From Pantoea sp. alder81 (GTDB taxonomy: Bacteria > Pseudomonadota > Gammaproteobacteria > Enterobacterales > Enterobacteriaceae), in contig NZ_JAIUDA010000007.1 in assembly GCF_020179835.1 (NCBI RefSeq), positions 186,001 through 250,000 on the forward strand: a DNA stretch of 64,000 bases. The letters run 5' to 3'. Both the position numbers and the translations under genes were made by a program. A model generated the notes under the pieces. The model was not told the origin of the DNA and made no database searches. It worked only from the letters and a program-made list of their open reading frames with translations. This document shows, one piece after another, positions 16,818-25,494 of the stretch (the stretch's first letter is position 1; the number at the start of each line of letters is the position of its first letter).

Positions 16818-17843
16818 ATGAAAACCAGGCCGCCACGAGCCACAATCAGTGACGTTGCCCGCACGGCAAAAACCGGTAAAACCAGCGTTTCCCGCTATCT
16901 CAATGGCGAATTGAACCTGCTCTCGCCCGATCTCAAAGCCCGTATTGAACAGGCCATCGCCGATCTCGATTATCGCCCCAGCCAGATGGCGCGCGGCCTG
17001 AAGCGTGGCCGCACACGACTGATTGGCCTGATCATCGCGGATATTACCAATCCCTACTCGGTAGATGTGCTGAGCGGCATTGAAGCGGCCTGTCGTGCGC
17101 AGGGTTTTACGCTGCTGATGTGTAACACCAATAACGAAGTCGATCGTGAGCAGTATTATCTGCAACTGCTGAGCAGTTACCAGGTCGAGGGCATCGTGGT
17201 GAACGCGGTCGGGATGCACGAAGAAGTGCTAAAACGCCTGCAGCAGTCAATGCTGCCCATGGTACTGATTGACCGTAAAATTCCTGACTTCGCCTGTGAT
17301 GTGGTCGGCCTGAACAATCCCGAAGCCGCGCAAATCGCTACCCAGCATCTGCTGGACAATGGTTACGATGCCCTGATGTTCCTCAGCGAGCCGCTGGGCA
17401 GCGTTAACACCCGCCGTGAACGCCTTGGCGCGTTCTATGACACCAGCAAAGCCCACACCGGAGTGATGGCAGAAAACGCCGAAGTCCCCTTGCACCAGCC
17501 AGATCAGCTGGAGCAGGTGCTGCGGGAATTTCAGCAACGCCACCCTGGCAAACGCTGTGCGGTGATGGCCGCCAACGGTGCGCTGACCTTGCAAGTGGCG
17601 CGCGCCTTGCAGCGCCTCGAACAACGCTGGGGTGAAACCATCGGCCTGCTTGGCTTTGATGAGCTGGAGTGGGCTGCATTGGCGGGCGTGGGCATCACCA
17701 CCCTGAAACAGCCCACCTGGCAGATTGGCTATGCGGCGCTGGAACAGGTGATTGCGCGCATTGACGGCAATGAACAGCCAATCAGCGAGCAGGTTTTCCC
17801 CGGCGAGTTGATTGTGCGCGGCTCCAGCCAGCCGCTGCGTTAA
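16818..17843 (+). CDS. ptxS: PtxS-like LacI repressor of the 2-ketogluconate operon
   Basis: LacI-family regulator of 341 residues, the expected partner of kgu genes: in Pseudomonas PtxS represses kguEKTD and releases DNA on binding 2-ketogluconate. Helix-turn-helix at residues ~9-32 (TISDVARTAKTGKTSVSRYLNGE), hinge MARGLKRGRTRLIGLI, then the core domain. It is directly upstream of kguE, separated by 122 bases that hold a LacI-type palindrome. Start: the ATG at 16818, 6 bases after AGGTG; a GTG at 16809 overlaps that ribosome site and was rejected. Confidence 0.87.
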   Translation: MKTRPPRATISDVARTAKTGKTSVSRYLNGELNLLSPDLKARIEQAIADLDYRPSQMARGLKRGRTRLIGLIIADITNPYSVDVLSGIEAACRAQGFTLLMCNTNNEVDREQYYLQLLSSYQVEGIVVNAVGMHEEVLKRLQQSMLPMVLIDRKIPDFACDVVGLNNPEAAQIATQHLLDNGYDALMFLSEPLGSVNTRRERLGAFYDTSKAHTGVMAENAEVPLHQPDQLEQVLREFQQRHPGKRCAVMAANGALTLQVARALQRLEQRWGETIGLLGFDELEWAALAGVGITTLKQPTWQIGYAALEQVIARIDGNEQPISEQVFPGELIVRGSSQPLR

Positions 17844-17905
17844 TCCCCCTTTCTCCGGCTCACTTCGTGAGCAGGATCATAATTCCACACTCTCTGCCTT
17901 TCATT

Positions 17906-17919
17906 TGGAACCGGTTCCA
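17906..17919. promoter_or_regulatory. PtxS operator
   Basis: Perfect palindrome TGGAACCGGTTCCA between ptxS and kguE, 46 bases before the kguE start. It differs from the Pseudomonas PtxS site (TGAAACCGGTTTCA) at one symmetric position per half. Probably the repressor site for kguE and the genes downstream. Confidence 0.85.
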
Positions 17920-17965
17920 TTTAGGTTTTTTATAACACCCTTACCGAGTTCAATGGAGAGACAAC

Positions 17966-18715
17966 ATGGCACATCCGGAAATCATCGTGGTCACCGCCGC
18001 CTATGGCACGCAGAAAGTCGCCGAGTCAGGTGGCCAAAGCGCACTGCTGCCGCTGATTAAAGCCGCTGGCGCCGATGGCGTTGAAATTCGCCGTGAGCTG
18101 TTCAGTGAAGATGATCTGCTACGGTTAAACTCATTGAACAAAGCGATTGCTCAACAGCAGCTCAGCGCCAGCTATTCGGTGCCAGAAGCGTTGTGGCTGG
18201 AAGACGGCTCGCTCAACCCTCGCCTGGGGCAATTCCTGCTGGAAGCCGAACAGATTGGCGCTAAACGGTTGAAAATCGCCCTCGGTCATTTTGTCGATCT
18301 TTCTGACGCTTCGCTGGCTGAGGTGCTGGCCGCATCGCCGGTGACCGTGGTGGTGGAAAACGATCAAACGCCAGACAGCAAGCTGGCCCCGATGCAGAAC
18401 TTCTTCCATCGTGCCTGCGATGCCGCCTTGCCGCTGGATATGACCTTTGACATGGGCAACTGGCAGTGGACCGGTGAAGACGCCATGCAGGCCGCAGCTC
18501 AGCTCAGCCGCTACGTCAGCTACATTCACGTTAAGGCCGCCGTGCCGCATGGCGAGAGCTTCCGTGCCGTGGCGCTGGACGAAACTGACGGCAGCTGGCG
18601 TGCATTGCTCAAGGCACTCCCTGCCGATGCGCCGCGCGGCATCGAGTTCCCGCTTGAAGGCGAAGATCTGCTGGCCGTGACGCGCCATTACGTCGATCTG
18701 CTGCGTGCGCTGTAA
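17966..18715 (+). CDS. kguE: KguE, sugar epimerase/isomerase-like TIM barrel
   Basis: Predicted TIM-barrel protein of 249 residues in the xylose-isomerase-like fold. Acidic metal-ligand positions are visible in GADGVEIRRELF, VVVENDQT, MTFDMGNWQW and GIEFPLEG. In Pseudomonas KguE is the first product of the 2-ketogluconate operon and its reaction is not settled. It follows the PtxS operator and a good GGAGAG site. Its stop codon TAA is followed at once by the AGGAG of the kinase gene, so the two are coupled. Confidence 0.88.
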   Translation: MAHPEIIVVTAAYGTQKVAESGGQSALLPLIKAAGADGVEIRRELFSEDDLLRLNSLNKAIAQQQLSASYSVPEALWLEDGSLNPRLGQFLLEAEQIGAKRLKIALGHFVDLSDASLAEVLAASPVTVVVENDQTPDSKLAPMQNFFHRACDAALPLDMTFDMGNWQWTGEDAMQAAAQLSRYVSYIHVKAAVPHGESFRAVALDETDGSWRALLKALPADAPRGIEFPLEGEDLLAVTRHYVDLLRAL

Positions 18716-18725
18716 GGAGTTGATG

Positions 18726-19664
18726 ATGAAGCAACTGGATGTGGTCACCATTGGCGAAGCGATGGCGATGTTTATCGCCCAGCAAAGCGGGGATCTCGCC
18801 GCCGCAGAAGGCTTCGTCAAACGTATTGCCGGTGCCGAACTGAATGTGGCGATCGGCCTGGCGCGCCTCGGTTTGCAGGTGGGTTGGGTCAGCCGCGTTG
18901 GCGATGACAGTTTTGGTCGTTTCACGCTGCAACAGCTGGCGAAAGAGAACGTCGATCACCACTGCGTGACCACTGATTCCCGCTATCGCACCGGATTTCA
19001 GCTCAAGTCGCGCGTCGATGACGGTTCCGATCCGGAAGTGGAATATTTCCGCGCCGGCTCCGCCGCCAGCCATCTCTCGCCAGACGATTTCGACGCCGAT
19101 TACTTCGGCAATGCGCGCCATCTGCATTTGAGTGGCGTGGCTGCCGCCCTCTCCGACAGCTCGCTGGAATTGACCAAGCACGCCGCGAAAGAGATGCGTT
19201 CACGCGGCAAAACCATCTCCTTCGATCCCAACCTGCGCCCGGTTCTGTGGCGCAGCGAGGCGGAGATGCGTAAGCAGCTGAATCTGCTGGCAGAGTACGC
19301 AGATTGGGTGCTGCCGGGTGAGAAAGAGGGTTTGATTCTCACCGGTTATCGCCAGCCGGAAGCCATCGCTGATTTCTATCTGGATAAAGGCGTGCGAGCG
19401 GTGGTGATCAAAACCGGCTGCGACGAAGCCTGGTATAAAACCGCCGACGGTGAAAAGGGCAATGTCGCCCCGATTCTTGTCGACAACGTGGTGGATACCG
19501 TGGGCGCGGGGGATGGTTTTGCCGTGGGCCTGATCAGCGCACTGCTGGAAGGCAAATCGCTGCCGCAGGCGATTTTGCGCGGTAACAAAATTGGTTCGCT
19601 GGCGATTCAGGTCGCGGGCGACAGTGAAGGGTTGCCGACGCGCGCAGCGCTGGGCGATTTTTAA
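18726..19664 (+). CDS. kguK: KguK, 2-ketogluconate kinase (PfkB family)
   Basis: Cytoplasmic sugar-acid kinase of 312 residues that phosphorylates 2-ketogluconate. The PfkB signatures are intact: the N-terminal TIGEAMAMF glycine segment, and DTVGAGDGFAVGLIS with the catalytic aspartate near residue 255. It is also similar to 2-keto-3-deoxygluconate kinase KdgK; the operon context decides for KguK. Two adjacent ATGs occur; the second, at 18726, lies 6 bases after AGGAG and is preferred. Confidence 0.87.
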   Translation: MKQLDVVTIGEAMAMFIAQQSGDLAAAEGFVKRIAGAELNVAIGLARLGLQVGWVSRVGDDSFGRFTLQQLAKENVDHHCVTTDSRYRTGFQLKSRVDDGSDPEVEYFRAGSAASHLSPDDFDADYFGNARHLHLSGVAAALSDSSLELTKHAAKEMRSRGKTISFDPNLRPVLWRSEAEMRKQLNLLAEYADWVLPGEKEGLILTGYRQPEAIADFYLDKGVRAVVIKTGCDEAWYKTADGEKGNVAPILVDNVVDTVGAGDGFAVGLISALLEGKSLPQAILRGNKIGSLAIQVAGDSEGLPTRAALGDF

Positions 19665-19692
19665 TTAAGCGGTTGCCTTCATTGGCGATGCT

Positions 19693-19722
19693 GCAGGAAG
19701 GGTCCGCATTTATGCGTTCCTG
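19693..19722. repeat. REP-like hairpin between kguK and kguT
   Basis: Imperfect hairpin with core CCGCATTTATGCG and flanks AGGAA / TTCCT. The NATTTATN centre matches hairpins at 33713-33782, 53509-53533 and 59443-59467, so it looks like a member of a small palindromic repeat family. It sits inside the operon and could form an mRNA stabiliser or attenuator. Confidence 0.5.
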
Positions 19723-19805
19723 ATTAACAGGTCTGTCTCTACACAACCCGATTATTTCGAGGCGCATCCATTGAATGTGCCCGCCTCAAAACAGAGGAGT
19801 CACCC

Positions 19806-21086
19806 ATGAAATCGCAGACAATCGCGCCAAAACGCTGGTGGTTTATCATGCCCATCGTGTTTATCACCTACAGTCTGGCGTATCTGGACCGGGCGAACTT
19901 TAGCTTCGCCTCTGCCGCAGGGATTAATGACGATCTCGGCATCACCAAAGGCATGTCATCGCTGCTGGGTGCCCTGTTCTTCCTTGGCTATTTCTTCTTC
20001 CAGATCCCGGGCGCGGTGTATGCCGAACGCCGCAGCGTGAAGAAGCTGATCTTCTGGTGTCTGATTTTGTGGGGCGGCTGCGCCTCGTTAACCGGCGTGG
20101 TGAGCAATATCCCGATGCTGGCGGCGATTCGTTTTGTGCTCGGTGTGGTAGAAGCGGCGGTCATGCCCGCGATGCTGATTTACATCAGCAACTGGTTCAC
20201 TAAGTCGGAGCGTTCGCGCGCCAACACCTTCCTGATCCTCGGTAATCCGGTCACGGTACTGTGGATGTCGGTGGTTTCCGGCTATCTGATTAACGCCTTC
20301 GGCTGGCGTGAAATGTTTATCTTCGAAGGCATCCCGGCGGTGATCTGGGCCGTGGCCTGGTGGTTCCTGGTGCAGGATAAACCGGCACAGGCCAAATGGA
20401 TGAGTGACGAAGAGAAAGCCGCTCTGCAGGCACAGTTGCAGAAAGAGCAGGAAGGCATCAAAGCGGTACGCAACTATGGCGAAGCTTTCCGCAATCGCAA
20501 CGTGATCATTCTCTGTATGCAATATTTCGCCTGGAGTATTGGCGTGTACGGTTTCGTGCTGTGGCTGCCTTCAATTTTGCGTAACGGCACGCAGATGGGC
20601 ATGGTGGAAGCGGGTTGGCTGTCTGCGGTGCCTTATCTGGTGGCGACCATTGCGATGATCGTGGTGTCGTGGGCATCTGACAAAAAGCAAAACCGTAAGC
20701 TGTTTGTTTGGCCGCTGCTGCTGATTGGGGCGCTGGCGTTCATCGGTTCATATTTGGTCGGCTCCAGCCACTTCTGGCTGTCGTATGCCCTGCTGGTGAT
20801 TGCCGGTGGCGCGATGTACGCCCCCTACGGCCCGTTCTTCGCCCTGATTACTGAAATGCTGCCACGCAATGTTGCCGGCGGTGCCATGGCGCTGATTAAC
20901 AGCATGGGCGCACTCGGTTCCTTCATCGGATCGTGGATTGTAGGCTATCTTAATGGCGCAACCGGCAGTCCTGCCGCCTCTTACATCTTTATGGGTGCCG
21001 CGCTGCTGGTGTCGGTGTGGCTGACGTTAATCGTCAAGCCTGCAGAGAATAAGACATCACCGATTCATGGGGCGAGGCACGCCTGA
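19806..21086 (+). CDS. kguT: KguT, 2-ketogluconate transporter (MFS)
   Basis: Inner-membrane importer of 426 residues in the anion:cation symporter group of the major facilitator superfamily, with 12 predicted helices. The family opening [19 protein letters not shown], the [20 protein letters not shown] helix 2, and [15 protein letters not shown] after helix 4 are visible. The central loop is charged ([17 protein letters not shown]). Position in a kguE-K-T-D operon identifies the substrate as 2-ketogluconate. It has an excellent GAGGAG site and a 141-base gap to kguK containing a hairpin. Confidence 0.9.
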   Translation: MKSQTIAPKRWWFIMPIVFITYSLAYLDRANFSFASAAGINDDLGITKGMSSLLGALFFLGYFFFQIPGAVYAERRSVKKLIFWCLILWGGCASLTGVVSNIPMLAAIRFVLGVVEAAVMPAMLIYISNWFTKSERSRANTFLILGNPVTVLWMSVVSGYLINAFGWREMFIFEGIPAVIWAVAWWFLVQDKPAQAKWMSDEEKAALQAQLQKEQEGIKAVRNYGEAFRNRNVIILCMQYFAWSIGVYGFVLWLPSILRNGTQMGMVEAGWLSAVPYLVATIAMIVVSWASDKKQNRKLFVWPLLLIGALAFIGSYLVGSSHFWLSYALLVIAGGAMYAPYGPFFALITEMLPRNVAGGAMALINSMGALGSFIGSWIVGYLNGATGSPAASYIFMGAALLVSVWLTLIVKPAENKTSPIHGARHA

Positions 21087-21153
21087 AAGCGTAAAAAATG
21101 ACTTTTTCGGGGCGGCTCAGGTCGCCCGTCACACGTTCTACAGGGAGCAAATG

Positions 21154-22128
21154 ATGAAACCTGCTGTGATTCTTTATAAGAGCCTGCCAGACGATCTGCG
21201 CGCTAAACTTGATGCCCATTTTACCGTGACCGAAGTGCATGACGTCTCCCCCGAAACCGTGCAACAACATGCCGCACAGTTTGCAGAAGCACAGGGTTTG
21301 CTGGGGTCAGGCGGCAAGGTAAATGGTGATCTGCTGGCAAAGATGCCTGCACTGCGCGCCTGCTCCACCGTTTCCGTGGGCTATGACAATTTCGATGTTG
21401 AAGCACTGAATCAGCGCAACGTATTGCTGATGCACACCCCAACCGTTCTGACCGAAACCGTGGCCGATACCATGATGTCTCTGGTGCTGAGCACTGCACG
21501 TCGCGTCACCGAGTTGGATAAATGGGTTAAAGCCGGTGAATGGAAGAAGAGCATCGGGCCAGAGCGGTATGGCGTGGATGTGCATCACAAAACATTGGGT
21601 ATTCTCGGGATGGGCCGTATTGGTCTGGCGCTGGCACAGCGTGCGCACTTTGGCTTCGGCATGAATATTCTCTACAACGCACGCCGTCAGCATGAAGAGG
21701 CGGAAACCCGCTTCGGTGCGCGTGCCTGTGACCTTGAAACGCTGCTGAAAGAGAGTGATTTTGTCTGTATCAGCCTGCCATTGACTGAGCAGACGCATCA
21801 TATGATTGGCGCAGCACAGCTCAAGATGATGAAGCCTAGCGCCATCCTGATTAATGCGGGTCGTGGTCCGGTGGTCGATGAGCAAGCGCTGACCGCGGCT
21901 TTGAAGGACGGCACGATTCACGCTGCCGGTCTGGACGTGTTTGAAGTTGAACCGGTGCCCGCCGATGCGGAGTTGCTCAAGCTGCCGAACGTGGTGGCGC
22001 TGCCGCACATCGGTTCTGCCACCCATGAAACGCGCTACGGCATGGCGCGTGATGCGGTGGATAATCTGATTGCTGCGCTGAGCGGCAAAGTTGAGAAAAA
22101 CTGCGTTAACCCGCAAATCCAGGTCTAA
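21154..22128 (+). CDS. ghrB: KguD/GhrB, 2-ketogluconate (6-phosphate) reductase
   Basis: NADPH-dependent D-isomer-specific 2-hydroxyacid dehydrogenase, 324 residues. It is strikingly close to E. coli GhrB ([36 protein letters not shown]). Nucleotide loop [20 protein letters not shown]; catalytic Arg in [10 protein letters not shown], Glu in FEVEPV, His in [11 protein letters not shown]. As KguD it reduces phosphorylated 2-ketogluconate to 6-phosphogluconate; E. coli GhrB also reduces glyoxylate, hydroxypyruvate and 2-ketogluconate. Start at 21154, 6 bases from AGGGAG; the frame extends to 21067 but without conservation. The symbol kguD would be equally justified by context. Confidence 0.9.
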   Translation: MKPAVILYKSLPDDLRAKLDAHFTVTEVHDVSPETVQQHAAQFAEAQGLLGSGGKVNGDLLAKMPALRACSTVSVGYDNFDVEALNQRNVLLMHTPTVLTETVADTMMSLVLSTARRVTELDKWVKAGEWKKSIGPERYGVDVHHKTLGILGMGRIGLALAQRAHFGFGMNILYNARRQHEEAETRFGARACDLETLLKESDFVCISLPLTEQTHHMIGAAQLKMMKPSAILINAGRGPVVDEQALTAALKDGTIHAAGLDVFEVEPVPADAELLKLPNVVALPHIGSATHETRYGMARDAVDNLIAALSGKVEKNCVNPQIQV

Positions 22129-22210
22129 GCTTGCTGCTTTAGCCATTGCGCCTGCCCGTGGCGGGCGCTATGGTGGTTGCCCATTCCCGATTACAATGTT
22201 TTAACTTCCT

Positions 22211-23452
22211 ATGTCCTTTTCTCAGTTCGGCGACAAATTTACTCAACATTCCGGCATCTCACGTCTGATGGAAGACATGGGTGAAGGCCTGCGCACGCCT
22301 GGCACCATTATGCTCGGCGGCGGTAATCCGGCGCAGATCCCGGCCATCAATGACTATTTCAATCAGCTGCTGCTGCAGATGCATCAGGACGGCAAACTGA
22401 GCGAAGCGCTGTGCAACTACGATGGTCCGCGTGGCAAAACGCTGCTGCTGGATGCGCTGGCGAAAATGCTGCGTGAAGAGCTGGGCTGGCCGATTACCGC
22501 GCAAAATATTGCGCTGACCAACGGCAGCCAGAGCGCGTTTTTCTATTTGTTCAACCTGTTTGCTGGCCGTCGTGCCGACGGCAGTAAAAAGCGCGTGTTG
22601 TTCCCGCTGGCGCCGGAATATCTCGGTTATGCCGATGCCGGACTGGAAGAAGATCTGTTTGTTTCCGCCAGGCCGAATATTGAGCTGCTGCCAGAGGGCC
22701 AGTTCAAATATCACGTCGATTTTGACCATCTGCCGCTGAATGAGGACGTGGGCCTGATTTGCGTGTCGCGCCCGACCAACCCAACCGGAAACGTGATCAC
22801 CGATGACGAGCTGATGCAGCTGGATGCGCTGGCACAGCAGCACGGCGTGCCATTACTGATCGACAACGCCTACGGTGTGCCCTTCCCCGGCATTATCTTC
22901 AGCGAAGCCCGCCCATTGTGGAACCCAAATACCATTCTGTGCATGAGTCTGTCGAAACTCGGCCTGCCGGGTGCACGTTGCGGCATTATCGTCGCCGATG
23001 AGAGCACAATTAGCGCGATTGGTAACATGAACGGGATTATCAGTTTAGCGCCAGGCAGCATCGGCCCGGCGATTGCCACAGAGATGATTGTGCGCGGCGA
23101 TTTGCTGCGTCTGTCGGAAGAGGTGATTAAGCCTTTCTATCAGGCCAAAGTGAGCGAGACGATTGCCATTCTGCGCCGTTATCTGCCGGAAGATCGCTGC
23201 CTGATCCACAAACCCGAAGGGGCAATTTTCCTCTGGCTGTGGTTCCGCGATCTGCCGATCAGCACCGAAGCGTTGTATCAGCGCCTGAAAGCGCGCGGCG
23301 TGCTGATGGTGCCGGGCCACTTCTTCTTCCCAGGTCTGGAACAGGAATGGCCGCATACGCATCAGTGCATGCGCATGAACTATGTGCCGGATGCGGAAAA
23401 GATTGAACGCGCGGTACAGATTCTGGCGGAAGAGTTGGAGAAGATTGGCTAA
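22211..23452 (+). CDS. avtA: AvtA, valine-pyruvate aminotransferase
   Basis: PLP-dependent transaminase (transaminase C) making valine or alanine from the keto acids. 413 residues, closely matching E. coli AvtA (TQHSGISRLMEDMGEGLRTPG; LGGGNPAQIP; SRPTNPTGNVITDDEL). The PLP-binding lysine lies in MSLSKLGLPGARCG. It starts 82 bases after kguD; that gap has a GC-rich hairpin around 22146-22169 but no T-run, so it may be a separate unit. In E. coli avtA follows malS and xylR, which are distant here. Confidence 0.95.
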   Translation: MSFSQFGDKFTQHSGISRLMEDMGEGLRTPGTIMLGGGNPAQIPAINDYFNQLLLQMHQDGKLSEALCNYDGPRGKTLLLDALAKMLREELGWPITAQNIALTNGSQSAFFYLFNLFAGRRADGSKKRVLFPLAPEYLGYADAGLEEDLFVSARPNIELLPEGQFKYHVDFDHLPLNEDVGLICVSRPTNPTGNVITDDELMQLDALAQQHGVPLLIDNAYGVPFPGIIFSEARPLWNPNTILCMSLSKLGLPGARCGIIVADESTISAIGNMNGIISLAPGSIGPAIATEMIVRGDLLRLSEEVIKPFYQAKVSETIAILRRYLPEDRCLIHKPEGAIFLWLWFRDLPISTEALYQRLKARGVLMVPGHFFFPGLEQEWPHTHQCMRMNYVPDAEKIERAVQILAEELEKIG

Positions 23453-23466
23453 ACCGATCTTTTAAT

Positions 23467-23494
23467 ACGCCTCTCGAATAAGATCGAGAGGCGT
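23467..23494 (+). terminator. Hairpin after avtA
   Basis: Perfect 11-bp stem ACGCCTCTCGA / TCGAGAGGCGT with a 6-base loop, 14 bases after the avtA stop and 7 bases before the stop of the opposing small gene. Only a short T-tail, but position and stability fit a terminator serving both strands. Confidence 0.75.
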
Positions 23495-23501
23495 TGATGC
23501 A

Positions 23502-23717
23502 TTATTTATTATTGTACCAGTCGTAAAATCGGAACAGATTTGAATAAAAACTGTAAATCCCCATCAACATAAATATCCAGGTTATCATCCCCAGAAAACC
23601 CGGCGTATTTATTGGGCTAAAAGGTAAAGACTCTCCAGAAAGCAGAACAAAAGTAATGCACCACAATATATCTATAACGAGTTTGCGCTTAGGATAATCC
23701 CACCCCAAAACTTTCAT
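23502..23717 (-). CDS. Small AT-rich membrane protein, unknown
   Basis: Predicted two-helix membrane protein of 71 residues (hydrophobic stretches LVIDILWCITFVLLS and FLGMITWIFMLMGIYSFYSN), rich in aromatic residues near the C terminus (FRFYDWYNNK). I do not recognise a family. The ATG at 23717 follows AAGGA. Base composition is clearly lower in GC than neighbouring genes, hinting at recent acquisition. Upstream, 23718-23860 is AT-rich and without genes. Confidence 0.5.
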   Translation of the reverse strand: MKVLGWDYPKRKLVIDILWCITFVLLSGESLPFSPINTPGFLGMITWIFMLMGIYSFYSNLFRFYDWYNNK

Positions 23718-23860
23718 CACTAATCCTTGTCATCTATACGTTGGCCTGAAATATAAACCATGTGAAACAAGAATAAATTAGTGATTCCATTAACTGGTAG
23801 AGAATAATAAACACAGCAGCCGATGTTTATTTAAATTTGTGAACTACTTCCAAATAATCT

Positions 23861-25312
23861 CTATTTATCCGCCACCAGCGATAATTGGCACCACTCTGCC
23901 AGCTGTTTGATCGCCTCCTCCACTTCGGCATTCCAGCCAAAACCGGCGTTCAGTCGGAAACAGTGATCGTAGCGATGATCGGTGGCGAAGATGTGGCCGG
24001 GCGCGATGCCGATGCCCGCGTTGCGTGCTTTAAGAAAAAGCGCACGCACGTTCAACGCCTGCATCGGCATTTCCACCCACAACACGTAACCACCTTCCGG
24101 ATCTGACACGCGCGTGCCCGCAGGGAAATAACGCAGCACCGCCTGGCGCATATGGTGGATCTGATTCTTCAACTCACGGCGCAGTTTGCGCAGGTGCGCA
24201 TCGTAGCCGCCGCTGCGCAGCAGTTCGGCAATTGCTGCCTGTGACAGCACCGAGGTGCCCATGCTGGTGGTGTATTTCAGTGAGGCGATTTTGCGCATGT
24301 AGTTGCTGCTGTGTACCCAGCCAATGCGGATACCGGGTGCCACCGTTTTTGAGAAGCCGCTGCACAAAATGGCATTCGGGCTAAAGGCGCGCATCGGGAA
24401 TGGGCGGCGATCGCCAAACGCCGTATCACCAAAGATGTCGTCCTCAATGATCACCACATCATTCTCATCGGCCTGGCGCGCAATATAAGCCTTCTGTTCG
24501 TTGGGAATGCTTTTCCCGAGCGGATTATTGATGTTGTTGATGGTGAGATACGCCTGCACCGCTTTGCGCTGAAATAGCGCGGTGAGTTTGCTGACGTTAA
24601 CGTAACCTTCCGGCCCGGCTTCCACTTCAATCACGCGCAGATTGAGATTGTGCAGCATCTGTAACAGTACGAAATAGCACGGCGACTCTACGGCCACAAT
24701 ATCGCCAGGGCGCGTGGTGGCGCGCAGCGCAAGTGAAATGGCCTCGATGCAGCCGTTAGTGATCAGGATGTCATCAGCGTTGATATTGCAGCCATAATCC
24801 ACCGCGCGGCGCGCAATTTCGGCTTTGAGCGGCGCATAGCCGGTGCCTTTCACCGTGTTACCGAGCAGCGCGGGTTTGCTGTACCCCATCTGCCGCATCA
24901 GCAATCCAATTTTCTTGACCGGATAGAGCGAGATGTCGCCATTGGCCAGGTCCAGCCGCACACGACAATCAGATCCCAGCATCGCCAGATGCAGCTCGGT
25001 TTGCTCATCCAGTGGTGCCACGTCGCGCGGCTGCTCGCTGTTAATGGCTGCAGGCAGCACTTTGGGAATCTGACGTGGTGCGACAAAAAAGCCGGACTTG
25101 GGACGCGCCACCGCATAGTGCTCATCCTCCAGCGTGCGTAATGTTTTCAGCGCGGTGGTCATGCTGACACTGTACTGCGTTGCCAGTGTACGCACCGACG
25201 GCAAACGGCTATCGGGCGGCAGCGATCCGCTGTGAATCGCCTGCTTTATCTGCTCTGCAATCTGACGGTAACGACTACTCTGACTCTCCTGTTCACCCGT
25301 TCCATCCGTCAT
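23861..25312 (-). CDS. MocR-type (GntR-aminotransferase fusion) regulator
   Basis: Regulator of 483 residues of the MocR/PdxR type: an N-terminal GntR winged helix (YRQIAEQIKQAIHSGSLPPDSRLPSVRTLA, residues ~15-80) joined to a fold-type I aminotransferase domain. That domain keeps the PLP-site marks GCIEAISLAL, ESPCYF, NNPLG, IIEDDIFGD and the Schiff-base lysine in SGFSKTVAPGIRIGW. Such proteins sense PLP, amino compounds or an amino-acid-PLP adduct. It is divergent from the six-gene biosynthetic-looking unit and separated by 182 bases, so it is the likely pathway regulator. An ATG 13 codons upstream (25351) is an alternative start with no visible ribosome site. Confidence 0.85.
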   Translation of the reverse strand: MTDGTGEQESQSSRYRQIAEQIKQAIHSGSLPPDSRLPSVRTLATQYSVSMTTALKTLRTLEDEHYAVARPKSGFFVAPRQIPKVLPAAINSEQPRDVAPLDEQTELHLAMLGSDCRVRLDLANGDISLYPVKKIGLLMRQMGYSKPALLGNTVKGTGYAPLKAEIARRAVDYGCNINADDILITNGCIEAISLALRATTRPGDIVAVESPCYFVLLQMLHNLNLRVIEVEAGPEGYVNVSKLTALFQRKAVQAYLTINNINNPLGKSIPNEQKAYIARQADENDVVIIEDDIFGDTAFGDRRPFPMRAFSPNAILCSGFSKTVAPGIRIGWVHSSNYMRKIASLKYTTSMGTSVLSQAAIAELLRSGGYDAHLRKLRRELKNQIHHMRQAVLRYFPAGTRVSDPEGGYVLWVEMPMQALNVRALFLKARNAGIGIAPGHIFATDHRYDHCFRLNAGFGWNAEVEEAIKQLAEWCQLSLVADK

Positions 25313-25373
25313 CTGTTCCACCCTATATCGTGCTGATCTGTGCGTATCCATCAGATTACATTCAAAGTACTTT

Positions 25374-25397
25374 AGGCTGCATCTGTTAATTCAGCCT
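25374..25397. promoter_or_regulatory. Divergent promoter region with a weak inverted repeat
   Basis: AGGCTG (25374-25379) and CAGCCT (25392-25397) form a 6-bp inverted repeat midway between the MocR gene and the PP-loop gene. It is short and MocR proteins often use direct repeats, so this is only a candidate. Confidence 0.25.
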
Positions 25398-25494
25398 CAG
25401 ACATTCATTCCGTTGCAACTTCGTGGCCCCTTTTCCTGCCCGTTGCCGCCAGCACGGTAACGGCGATTTTATTAGCCAAAGGATGAAGTGAAAA

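Noticed and set aside
18131-18925. Long antisense frame (264 codons) opposite kguE/kguK
   Set aside because: It crosses two well-supported genes and resembles no protein family.
21307-22146. Long antisense frame (279 codons) opposite the ghrB/kguD gene
   Set aside because: Mirror frame of a GC-rich conserved gene; composition rich in His, Arg and Gln, no start site.
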